Positions 1 to 5,347 of a stretch of 8,027 nucleotides of DNA are shown piece by piece. The DNA is from an uncultured Flavobacteriaceae bacterium (GTDB lineage: Bacteria; Bacteroidota; Bacteroidia; Flavobacteriales; Flavobacteriaceae), in assembly GCA_938018045.1 (NCBI GenBank), contig CALIIP010000240.1, positions 1-8,027 of the forward strand. Reading direction: 5' to 3'. A program made the translations under genes and the position numbers. The notes beneath the pieces are model-generated. The model did no database searches. It was not told where the DNA came from and saw nothing but the letters and a program-made list of their open reading frames with translations. Numbering within the stretch: the stretch's first letter is position 1; each line of letters opens with the position of its first letter.

Positions 1-272
1 ATAATCCATTTAAACCAAACACTGATGGCACATTGTTTAATTTGGAAGATTATTTTGGAGCTAGTTATACTAATCAACCTTATATTGGAGAAACTCGTGC
101 TAATCTAAAAGCTTGGGAATTAGTTGACCCTTTATTTTTTAAATATTTATTAGTTCTATACAAATTTCGCTGTGCGTATTTTCACGGAGAACTATCACCC
201 AATAATCAAAATGCCGAGTTAGCCAAATTGGCTTATCAAAGTCTATATAAAATATTTCCAGTAATAATTTAA
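1..272 (+). CDS. HEPN-like protein, C-terminal fragment (partial)
   Basis: The frame is open from the window edge (first complete codon at 3) to a TAA at 270-272, so about 89 C-terminal residues are visible and the start lies outside. A TTG at 33 is in frame but need not be the start, because the reading continues upstream without a stop. The visible part looks alpha-helical. Its notable motif is RCAYFHGE, with Arg codon 168-170 and His codon 183-185, i.e. the R-x4-H followed by G that marks HEPN-type domains. HEPN proteins are often RNases or parts of toxin and anti-phage systems, but that is family knowledge; without the N-terminus the function is unknown. The gene ends 13 bases before an attC-like palindrome and converges on nadD, which suggests it is accessory rather than core. 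I am sure of the reading frame and only moderately sure of the HEPN assignment. Confidence 0.6.
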   Translation, partial: NPFKPNTDGTLFNLEDYFGASYTNQPYIGETRANLKAWELVDPLFFKYLLVLYKFRCAYFHGELSPNNQNAELAKLAYQSLYKIFPVII

Positions 273-285
273 ATAAATGTACAGC

Positions 286-418
286 TTACAACAATGTGTA
301 TAATTCATTGCTAGTTCTAGCCTACTTGGAAATTCCTTCGGAATTTCCTCTGGTTCGTTTTAGTTTATTAATTTAGTTGCTGAAACACGCAACGAAATCA
401 TACACAAAAACGTTAAAT
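286..418 (+). repeat. attC-like imperfect palindrome
   Basis: The outer arms at 296-311 and 389-405 pair imperfectly: GTGTAT pairs with ATACAC, followed by about eight further pairs, two mismatches and one bulged base. Between them lies a perfect 9-bp hairpin, GGAAATTCC (328-336) and GGAATTTCC (340-348), with loop TTC. The outermost triplets are AAC (290-292) and GTT (412-414). GTTAAAT at 412-418 fits the attC R' core GTTRRRY, whereas 286-292 fits the R'' core RYYYAAC only in part. The total of about 130 bases is within the attC size range. The position directly after the stop of the upstream gene is where a cassette attC would be. No integrase is visible. Alternatives are a palindromic intergenic repeat of another kind or a bidirectional terminator between convergent genes. 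Confidence 0.5.
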
Positions 419-460
419 ATAATTATACAATACGTTATAGTTGTGTTTTTTGTAGAAGTA

Positions 461-1042
461 TTATTTCTTGTAAAAATTCATTTCATCAATATATTCCCAA
501 ACATTTTGAGGTAATAAAGGCCTAATGTTCTGCGATGCTTTGATACCTTTTCTAATAACTGTTGAAGAAATTTCAATAATTGGAGCAGCTACTTTATGAA
601 TCTTTGGATGTTTGTCAAACTGCGTTTCCACAGTTCCACTAGACACTCTTGGATATACATATACATCATGATTTTTAAGAATCGTTTCGTAGTTTTTCCA
701 CTTATGAAGGCTCTTCAAATTATCTTCACCCATAATCAAACCAAACTGCTTGTCAGGATATTTTTCTGTAATATGAGCAAGGGTATTTACTGTATAAGAA
801 GGTTGCGGCAAATCAAATTCAACATTCGAGGCTTTTATTTTCGGATATTCTTCCAATGCAATATTCACCATCGATAATCTATGATTATCAGCCAATAAAG
901 AACTTTTCTTTTTGTGCGGATTGTGAGGCGTTACAACGAGCCAAATTTCATCCAAATCAGAATGTTCAACCATGTGATTGGCAATAATCAGATGACCAAC
1001 ATGAATAGGATTAAAACTTCCGAAATATAGACCTATATTCAT
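461..1042 (-). CDS. nadD: Nicotinate-nucleotide adenylyltransferase
   Basis: This is the cytoplasmic enzyme that transfers AMP from ATP to nicotinate mononucleotide to make deamido-NAD, the penultimate step of NAD synthesis. The 193 residues match the usual size. The N-terminal nucleotidyltransferase signature is clear: GSFNPIHVGH at residues 8-17, with the T/HxGH-type motif HVGH at 14-17. The C-terminal signature ISSTVIR lies at 158-164, and MGEDNL in the middle corresponds to the family's G-x-D segment. The ATG overlaps the gmk TGA by four bases (ATGA on the minus strand), so it is probably translated by coupling from gmk. It is the last gene of yicC-gmk-nadD. No strong hairpin terminator is seen after its stop; the attC-like palindrome lies about 40 bases downstream. 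Confidence 0.95.
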   Translation of the reverse strand: MNIGLYFGSFNPIHVGHLIIANHMVEHSDLDEIWLVVTPHNPHKKKSSLLADNHRLSMVNIALEEYPKIKASNVEFDLPQPSYTVNTLAHITEKYPDKQFGLIMGEDNLKSLHKWKNYETILKNHDVYVYPRVSSGTVETQFDKHPKIHKVAAPIIEISSTVIRKGIKASQNIRPLLPQNVWEYIDEMNFYKK

Positions 1043-1629
1043 CCTTTTTTTTTGTCATTTACAAAATGATCAACCAAATTATATGCTTCTACTAAGGCCT
1101 TGTCTAAGTCCTCATTAACAACAATTTCATCAAACAAAGGCGATGTAGCTAATTCTGCAGATGCCTTTGCAACACGCATATTTATCTTATCATCACTCTC
1201 AGTCTTGCGCTTTTTTAATCTAATTTTTAACTCATCAATACTTGGTGGTTTTACAAAAATTGCTAATGTTTCTTCAGGATATTTACGTTTTATTCGTAGG
1301 CCTCCAGAAACATCTATATCAAAAATAACGTGTTTACCAAGTTTCCAAATTCGATCAATTTCAGTTTTTAAAGTACCATAAAAATTATCGCGATATACTT
1401 CTTCCCATTCTAAAAATTCATCAGCCTTTATTTTGTTTTTAAATTCTTTGGCAGATAAAAAGTAATAATCTTCGCCATCAACTTCTGTTCCTCTTTTTTC
1501 TCTCGAAGTTGCTGAAATAGAAAAATCTAAACCTAATTGTTCTTGTTTTAATAAGTGCCTAACAATTGTTGTTTTTCCAGAACCAGAAGGTGCAGAAAAT
1601 ACAATAAGTTTTCCTTTTTTCTTTGTCAT
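1039..1629 (-). CDS. gmk: Guanylate kinase
   Basis: Guanylate kinase phosphorylates GMP to GDP with ATP in the cytoplasm and is essential for GTP and dGTP supply. The 196 residues are typical. The Walker A loop SAPSGSGKTT is at residues 12-21. The GMP-binding segment SATSREKRGTEVDGEDYYF at 39-57 corresponds to the family pattern SxTTRxxRxGExxGxDYxF, and the second GMP-contact region EWEEVYRDNFYGT at 74-86 also fits. The start ATG shares one base with the yicC stop (TAATG), and the TGA overlaps the nadD ATG, so the three genes form a coupled operon. The last codons run through nine consecutive A residues on the coding strand (1045-1053), which encode three lysines. Confidence 0.96.
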   Translation of the reverse strand: MTKKKGKLIVFSAPSGSGKTTIVRHLLKQEQLGLDFSISATSREKRGTEVDGEDYYFLSAKEFKNKIKADEFLEWEEVYRDNFYGTLKTEIDRIWKLGKHVIFDIDVSGGLRIKRKYPEETLAIFVKPPSIDELKIRLKKRKTESDDKINMRVAKASAELATSPLFDEIVVNEDLDKALVEAYNLVDHFVNDKKKG

Positions 1630-2486
1630 TACAACACGTTTAGGTTTTGTTCTTTTATTTTTTCTAGTTCGTCTTTCATCTGAACAACTAGTTGTTGCAT
1701 TTCAGCGAAATTGGCTTTAGATCCAATCGTATTAATTTCTCTACCGATTTCTTGAGTTATAAACCCCAATTTTTTTCCGTTAGAAATATCAGCATTTAAT
1801 TCTTTTGAGAAATAAGACAAGTGATTTTTTAAACGAACTTTCTCTTCTGTAATATCTAATTTTTCGAGGTAATAAATCAGTTCTTGTTCAAAACGATTTT
1901 CATCAACTTTGACTTCTAATTCTGAGATTGCCTTTTTTAATTTTGCCTTAATATTATCAATACGTTGTGGATCAGACTTTACAACTTCGTCTAAATAATT
2001 TTCTATTAGATTGATACGTTTTACAAAATCTTGCTTTAAGACTTCACCTTCATCAGTACGATATAAAGTAATTTTATCTAGCGTATTATCTATTGCGTTA
2101 TCTATCAATTCCCATTCATCTTCGTCTAATGATTCTCTATTATTTTGGATAACTTCTGGCAATTTAATTGCCATTTGCAGCGCTTCTGTTTCAGAAATAT
2201 CAGAGACTTCTTTCAACTGATCCATGTAAGATTTTAAAGCATCTTGATTGATTTGCGAAGTTGTATTCTCTCCTATAGATTCTACATAAATAGAAAAATC
2301 TACTTTCCCTCTTACCAATCTATTTGCTAGTTTTTTACGAATAGCCAGTTCTTTCTCCTTATAATAAGAAGGAATTCTAACATTCATATCTATATTTTTA
2401 CTATTCAAAGATTTTACTTCTATAGTAACTTTTTTAGTTGGTAATTGTAATTCGGTTTTACCGTAACCTGTCATTGATAATATCAT
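1629..2486 (-). CDS. yicC: YicC/YloC family endoribonuclease
   Basis: The 285 residues are full length for the family. The N-terminus MILSMTGYGKTE and the following IEVKSLNSKNIDMNVRIP-type segment (about 22-39) are the YicC N-terminal signature. The C-terminal domain (DUF1732) ends with the highly conserved EINTIGSKAN at 250-259, followed by an LVVQMKDELEKIKEQ helix. The middle is charged and helical. YicC/YloC proteins are reported to act as endoribonucleases in E. coli and Bacillus; the exact targets here are unknown. It is the first gene of yicC-gmk-nadD, an arrangement in which yicC-type genes often sit close to gmk. A Bacteroidota-type -7 box lies 20 bases upstream of the ATG, which supports this start and a very short leader. 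Confidence 0.92.
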   Translation of the reverse strand: MILSMTGYGKTELQLPTKKVTIEVKSLNSKNIDMNVRIPSYYKEKELAIRKKLANRLVRGKVDFSIYVESIGENTTSQINQDALKSYMDQLKEVSDISETEALQMAIKLPEVIQNNRESLDEDEWELIDNAIDNTLDKITLYRTDEGEVLKQDFVKRINLIENYLDEVVKSDPQRIDNIKAKLKKAISELEVKVDENRFEQELIYYLEKLDITEEKVRLKNHLSYFSKELNADISNGKKLGFITQEIGREINTIGSKANFAEMQQLVVQMKDELEKIKEQNLNVL

Positions 2487-2505
2487 TCACAAAAAAATTA
2501 GTACG

Positions 2506-2540
2506 CAAAGGTACATTATTTGGTTTATTTAACTAAAAAA
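2506..2540 (-). promoter_or_regulatory. Promoter of yicC-gmk-nadD
   Basis: On the minus strand TACCTTTG (2513 to 2506) matches the Bacteroidota -7 consensus TAnnTTTG. At the expected 19-base spacing the -33 position reads TTAG, a weak match to TTTG/TTG. Transcription would begin a few bases downstream, leaving only about 15 bases before the yicC ATG at 2486. The upstream part overlaps the T-tract of the terminator of the preceding gene. Confidence 0.6.
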
Positions 2541-2559
2541 CGTCCCGAGAATCGGAACG
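2535..2559 (-). terminator. Rho-independent terminator after the BON-LysM gene
   Basis: Read on the minus strand, an 8-bp stem CGTTCCGA/TCGGGACG (2559-2552 and 2548-2541, one G-T wobble) with loop TTC is followed directly by six T (2540-2535). It lies about 30 bases after the stop of the BON-LysM gene and separates that gene from the yicC operon. On the plus strand the same stem is followed by C and five T, but no plus-strand gene ends here. Confidence 0.85.
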
Positions 2560-2590
2560 CTTTTTATTGATTTTATATTCTTAAATAAAC

Positions 2591-3064
2591 TTAGTCTATT
2601 GCTGGAATACGTAATACTTGTCCTGGATAAATTTTATCTGGATGCTCAAGCATTGGTTTGTTTGCTTCAAAAATAACTGGATACTTCATTGCATTACCAT
2701 AGTAAGTTTTTGCAATTTTACCTAAAGTATCTCCTGAAGCTACAGTATGAAACTGAGCAGCTGGCTCAACTACTTCTGCAACAGCTACAGTCATTCTGTC
2801 ATCTACAGAAGCAATACCTTCTGTATTTCCTACTACTAGTACAACTTTTTCTCTTGTTGCTTGATTTATAGCTTCTCCAGAAATTGTAGCAACATCATCG
2901 TCTACTTCAACATTTAAGTCTACTACTTCAAAACCTAATGTTTCAACTGCTTTTTTTAAGTTTGCTGCTGCTAATAATGCTTTTTCAGCCGCTTCTTCTT
3001 CTGTTGTTTTACCAATACCGAAAACTTTTGCTCCAGCATTTTTAATAAATGAAAATAATCCCAT
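2591..3064 (-). CDS. kbp: BON-LysM protein, Kbp (YgaU) type
   Basis: I take the ATG at 3064 (157 residues) rather than the upstream ATG at 3106, because the protein then begins MGLFSFIKNAG, matching the E. coli Kbp/YgaU start MGLFNFVKDAG. A BON domain spans about residues 28-92, with the conserved VVGNTEGIASVDD stretch. A LysM domain spans about 105-154, running from FHTVASGDTL to NKPMLEHPDKIYPGQVLRIP, nearly identical to the E. coli ending. E. coli Kbp is a cytoplasmic K+-binding sensor; no signal peptide is visible here, which agrees with a cytoplasmic location despite the LysM domain. It is monocistronic, with its own terminator, and divergent from the DUF6341-trmB unit. A degenerate -7-like TATATTG lies at 3103-3097 on the minus strand with no convincing -33. 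The fold and family are firm; K+ binding is inferred. Confidence 0.9.
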   Translation of the reverse strand: MGLFSFIKNAGAKVFGIGKTTEEEAAEKALLAAANLKKAVETLGFEVVDLNVEVDDDVATISGEAINQATREKVVLVVGNTEGIASVDDRMTVAVAEVVEPAAQFHTVASGDTLGKIAKTYYGNAMKYPVIFEANKPMLEHPDKIYPGQVLRIPAID

Positions 3065-3160
3065 GGTTTTTATATAATTTATGTTTAATGAGCCGACAAT
3101 ATACAACTTTTTTTAAGAAAAAGTCATAAAGAATAGGGGCAAAATGACTTTTAAAAAAAA

Positions 3161-3191
3161 TTGGCTATCATCATGAGTTTTTTTATATTTG
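3161..3191 (+). promoter_or_regulatory. Promoter of the DUF6341-trmB unit
   Basis: TTGG at 3161-3164, a 19-base spacer, and TATATTTG at 3184-3191 form a complete Bacteroidota housekeeping promoter (TTTG/TTG - N19 - TAnnTTTG). The predicted start of transcription is near 3197, about 15 bases before the ATG at 3212. Confidence 0.75.
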
Positions 3192-3211
3192 CAACGTAAA
3201 TACAATAAACA

Positions 3212-3412
3212 ATGATTACAGGGAATATTTTTAGAGCTATAGGTGATTTTTTCACAAATATTGGGTTTTTACCATTTAATTGGCTGCGTAATGACGTATC
3301 AAGTTGGTGGTTACAAAATACAGTAAGTTGGATTCTTACTATTATTTGTATGATAGCTATGGTTTATTGGATGGGACAATTGAAGAAATTCAAAAAAGAT
3401 GGAACAGAATAG
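3212..3412 (+). CDS. Small single-pass membrane protein, DUF6341 type
   Basis: This is a 66-residue protein with an amphipathic, aromatic N-terminal half (FLPFNWL, SSWW) and one clear membrane segment at about residues 35-55 (SWILTIICMIAMVYWMGQL), followed by a short basic tail (KKFKKDGTE). The pattern WW-x5-SW-I...MVYWM-x-QLKKF resembles a small Bacteroidota family I know as DUF6341, which has sometimes been mislabelled in databases as uracil phosphoribosyltransferase. Nothing in it supports that enzyme activity. The tail is probably cytoplasmic under the positive-inside rule. A strong promoter lies just upstream, and trmB starts 38 bases after its stop, so the two are likely cotranscribed. 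Function is unknown. Confidence 0.85.
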   Translation: MITGNIFRAIGDFFTNIGFLPFNWLRNDVSSWWLQNTVSWILTIICMIAMVYWMGQLKKFKKDGTE

Positions 3413-3450
3413 TTTCTAACATTCACTTATCTTATTAAAATCTCTTTTTC

Positions 3451-4128
3451 GTGGGAAGCAAAAATAAATTAAAGCGATTTCGCGAAAATGAAACATTCTC
3501 AAATGTAGTTCAGCCAACTCGCGAAGAAATTTTATCAAACAATTTCTCTTTAAAAGGAAAATGGAATACTTTTTTCAAGAATGACAATCCTATTGTACTT
3601 GAGTTAGGGTGTGGAAAAGGCGAATACACACTTGCATTGGCAAAGAACAATCCAGATAAAAATTTTATTGGAGTAGATATTAAAGGCGCACGTTTTTGGC
3701 GAGGAGCAAAGACTGCATTAGAAGAAAACATGTCAAATGTTGGTTTTATGCGTACGCAAATTGAACTTATAAATTTGTGTTTTGAAGAAAATGAAGTTGA
3801 TGAAATTTGGATTACATTTCCAGATCCTCAAATAAAATATACGCGCACAAAACACAGATTGACCAATCAAGAATTTCTAAAAAAATACCATACAATTGTT
3901 AAACCAAACGGTATTATGCACTTAAAAACCGATAGTGAGTTTATGCACGGTTACACGTTGGGTGTTTTACATGGCGAAAAGCAAGAAGTTATTTATGCGC
4001 ATCATGATGTATATAATAACAAAGAACATTCTCCAAAAGAAGTGATTGAAACACAAACTTATTACGAAAGTCAATATTTAGAAACTGGTAAAGCAATTAC
4101 GTATATCAAGTTTCGATTGAAATATTAG
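3451..4128 (+). CDS. trmB: tRNA (guanine-N7-)-methyltransferase
   Basis: TrmB uses S-adenosylmethionine to make m7G46 in the variable loop of tRNAs. The 225 residues are normal for the family. The SAM-binding motif ELGCGKGE is at 51-58, the second acidic strand GVDIKGAR at 74-81, FPDP at 123-126, and LKTDSEFMHGYT at 158-169 covers the conserved TD and substrate-binding segment. After FPDP the sequence is QIKYTRTKHR instead of the proteobacterial WPKxRHxKRR, a form I associate with Bacteroidota. The start is the GTG at 3451: it gives the conserved beginning GSKNKLKRF, and no ATG lies nearby in frame. It is downstream of the DUF6341-type gene with a 38-base gap. A run of eight T (4132-4139) follows the stop, but no stem precedes it. 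Confidence 0.95.
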   Translation: MGSKNKLKRFRENETFSNVVQPTREEILSNNFSLKGKWNTFFKNDNPIVLELGCGKGEYTLALAKNNPDKNFIGVDIKGARFWRGAKTALEENMSNVGFMRTQIELINLCFEENEVDEIWITFPDPQIKYTRTKHRLTNQEFLKKYHTIVKPNGIMHLKTDSEFMHGYTLGVLHGEKQEVIYAHHDVYNNKEHSPKEVIETQTYYESQYLETGKAITYIKFRLKY

Positions 4129-4191
4129 TACTTTTTTTTGCTCACATTTTTCCTTACGGATTCTTTTGAAGAATTAGTGTACTTTTATTAA

Positions 4192-4530
4192 ATGAAAAAA
4201 TCTAATGATAATTTTTTTGAAAAGTCATATGCTGTTGCTCGGCTTATCCCCTCAGGTAGAGTTACAAGTTATGGCGCAATTGCAACTTATTTAGGTGCTG
4301 CTCGTTCAGCAAGAATGGTTGGTTGGGCAATGAATGCTTCGCATAACGATGATACAATTCCTGCACATAGAGTTGTGAATAGAAAAGGATTATTAACTGG
4401 AAAAATGCACTTTGACGGAACAAATTTAATGCAACAATTACTAGAGAGTGAAGGTGTTAAGGTTGTTGATAATCAAATTCAAGATTTCGAGATAGTTTTT
4501 TGGAACCCTTCGGAAGAGTTGTCAACTTAA
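4192..4530 (+). CDS. Alkyltransferase-like (ATL) MGMT-family protein
   Basis: This 112-residue protein is essentially only the DNA-binding, active-site domain of O6-alkylguanine-DNA alkyltransferases (Pfam DNA_binding_1). Family features visible are IPSGRVTSYGAIA (19-31, with Tyr27 at the base-flipping tyrosine position), ARSARMVGWAMN (with Arg41 at the arginine-finger position) and PAHRVVNRKGLLTG (57-70). In true MGMT/Ada enzymes the motif is PCHR; here residue 58 is alanine, so it cannot be a suicidal methyl acceptor. This is the hallmark of ATL proteins, which bind O6-alkylguanine and hand the lesion to nucleotide excision repair; E. coli YbaZ has Trp at this position. The start is the first ATG. 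It lies 63 bases after trmB, and whether it has its own promoter is unclear. Confidence 0.9.
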   Translation: MKKSNDNFFEKSYAVARLIPSGRVTSYGAIATYLGAARSARMVGWAMNASHNDDTIPAHRVVNRKGLLTGKMHFDGTNLMQQLLESEGVKVVDNQIQDFEIVFWNPSEELST

Positions 4531-4583
4531 TTAATTAAAACTAAATTTACCTTAACCATTTACAATAAGTTGAAAAACAGGAA

Positions 4584-4826
4584 ATGAATAATATAGATTG
4601 GATTGGTTTTATAGGTGTTTTTCAAATACTATTTGCATACATACTTAATGTAATTGGAAAAATAAAAAGCAATGATCTTACTTTTATTTTACTAAACTTA
4701 ATTGGTGCAAGTATGGCTTGTTTTGCTTCAATACTTATGAAATACATTCCATTTATAATACTTGAAGGAGTATGGACTATTGTATCATTAATATCACTTA
4801 TAAATTATAAAAAAAAGATTAAATGA
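4584..4826 (+). CDS. Small membrane protein, CBU_0592 type
   Basis: This 80-residue, very hydrophobic protein has three likely membrane segments at about residues 4-25, 32-54 and 55-75, ending in a basic KKKIK tail. The third segment carries the conserved-looking LEGVWTIVSLISL, with a buried glutamate (Glu61) and Trp64, which resembles the CBU_0592 family of small membrane proteins of unknown function. The start ATG is the first in frame, and no obvious Shine-Dalgarno sequence precedes it. Its TGA overlaps the ATG of the ACT-domain gene (ATGA, 4823-4826), so the two are almost certainly cotranscribed and translationally coupled. No TAnnTTTG box is visible in the 53 bases upstream, so it may be read from the ATL gene. 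Function is unknown. Confidence 0.8.
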   Translation: MNNIDWIGFIGVFQILFAYILNVIGKIKSNDLTFILLNLIGASMACFASILMKYIPFIILEGVWTIVSLISLINYKKKIK

Positions 4827-5221
4827 CAGGAGAAACAAATTTATCTAAATTAATAAAAGGAATGACTCCAAAACTGAACCTTGGTGAATATGTCTTTTCT
4901 ACAATAAAAGATGTTAGTAAAGTTGACCGAAAAGATACTATTTGTGAATTTAAAGAAGAGGAAGGCACAACTATCGTTATTGAGAAAGAGAAAGCAGATG
5001 AGTTGAATTTGAATTATAATTATATTGCTTCTTGGATTACACTTACGATTCATTCATCTCTAGATGCTGTTGGCTTAACAGCAATATTTTCAACTGAATT
5101 GGCGAAAAATAATATTAGTTGTAATGTAATAGCGGGATATTATCATGATCATATTTTTGTTGATAAAAAGGACTCAGAAAAAGCAATTAAAGTTTTGATA
5201 AAATTATCTAATAATCAATAA
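4823..5221 (+). CDS. ACT-domain protein (COG3602 type)
   Basis: The 132 residues appear to hold two ACT-like units. The N-terminal one (about 5-65, ACT_3/DUF2241 type) begins with LSKLIKGMTPKLNLGEYVFSTI, matching the family pattern of a leading LxxLLxxMxPxLxxGxYVF. The second (about 68-128, ACT_7 type) contains ASWITLTIHSSLDAVGLTAI and NNISCNVIAGYYHDHIFV, both typical. ACT domains bind amino acids or other small ligands and control enzymes or transport, but this stand-alone family has no firmly assigned role and no catalytic domain is attached. It overlaps the upstream membrane-protein gene by four bases, suggesting a ligand-sensing and membrane pair; that link is inference. No clear terminator is seen in the 126 bases before mrp. 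Confidence 0.82.
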   Translation: MTGETNLSKLIKGMTPKLNLGEYVFSTIKDVSKVDRKDTICEFKEEEGTTIVIEKEKADELNLNYNYIASWITLTIHSSLDAVGLTAIFSTELAKNNISCNVIAGYYHDHIFVDKKDSEKAIKVLIKLSNNQ

Positions 5222-5288
5222 AAAACTAATAGTGGCATTCAATCTAAAAAAGGTCTTTTGCCGAACACTAATTATTCATTTTTCATTC

Positions 5289-5317
5289 TTGCATTTAGTT
5301 GAATAACTGTATATTTG
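5289..5317 (+). promoter_or_regulatory. Promoter of mrp-nifU
   Basis: TTG at 5289-5291, an 18-base spacer, and TATATTTG at 5310-5317 fit the Bacteroidota promoter pattern. The expected transcript start near 5323 leaves about 25 bases before the GTG at 5348. This separates mrp-nifU from the ACT-domain gene. Confidence 0.7.
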
Positions 5318-5347
5318 TTGTTTAGAATCATTATAATTTAGATAAGC

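Noticed and set aside
3065..3106. Longer start for the BON-LysM gene at 3106 (14 extra residues)
   Set aside because: The internal ATG at 3064 gives the family's conserved MGLFxF start, and the extra residues have no counterpart in Kbp/YgaU.
4180..4187. TACTTTTA as a -7 box giving a leaderless ATL transcript
   Set aside because: The last base deviates from TAnnTTTG and no -33 element lies at 17-20 bases upstream.
4129..4191. Terminator between trmB and the ATL gene (T8 run at 4132-4139 and hairpin at 4160-4174)
   Set aside because: The T-run precedes the hairpin instead of following it, and the ATTCTT/AAGAAT stem has only six pairs, all but one of them A-T.
4850..5053. Open frames opposite or inside recognised genes (for example 596-877, 1100-1381, 2011-2220, 4850-5053, 5338-5532, 6214-6579)
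   Set aside because: They lie antisense to clearly conserved proteins, have low-complexity translations and no family motifs.
5222..5288. Hairpin GGCA...TGCC after the ACT-domain gene as terminator
   Set aside because: The stem is interrupted and no T-run follows.
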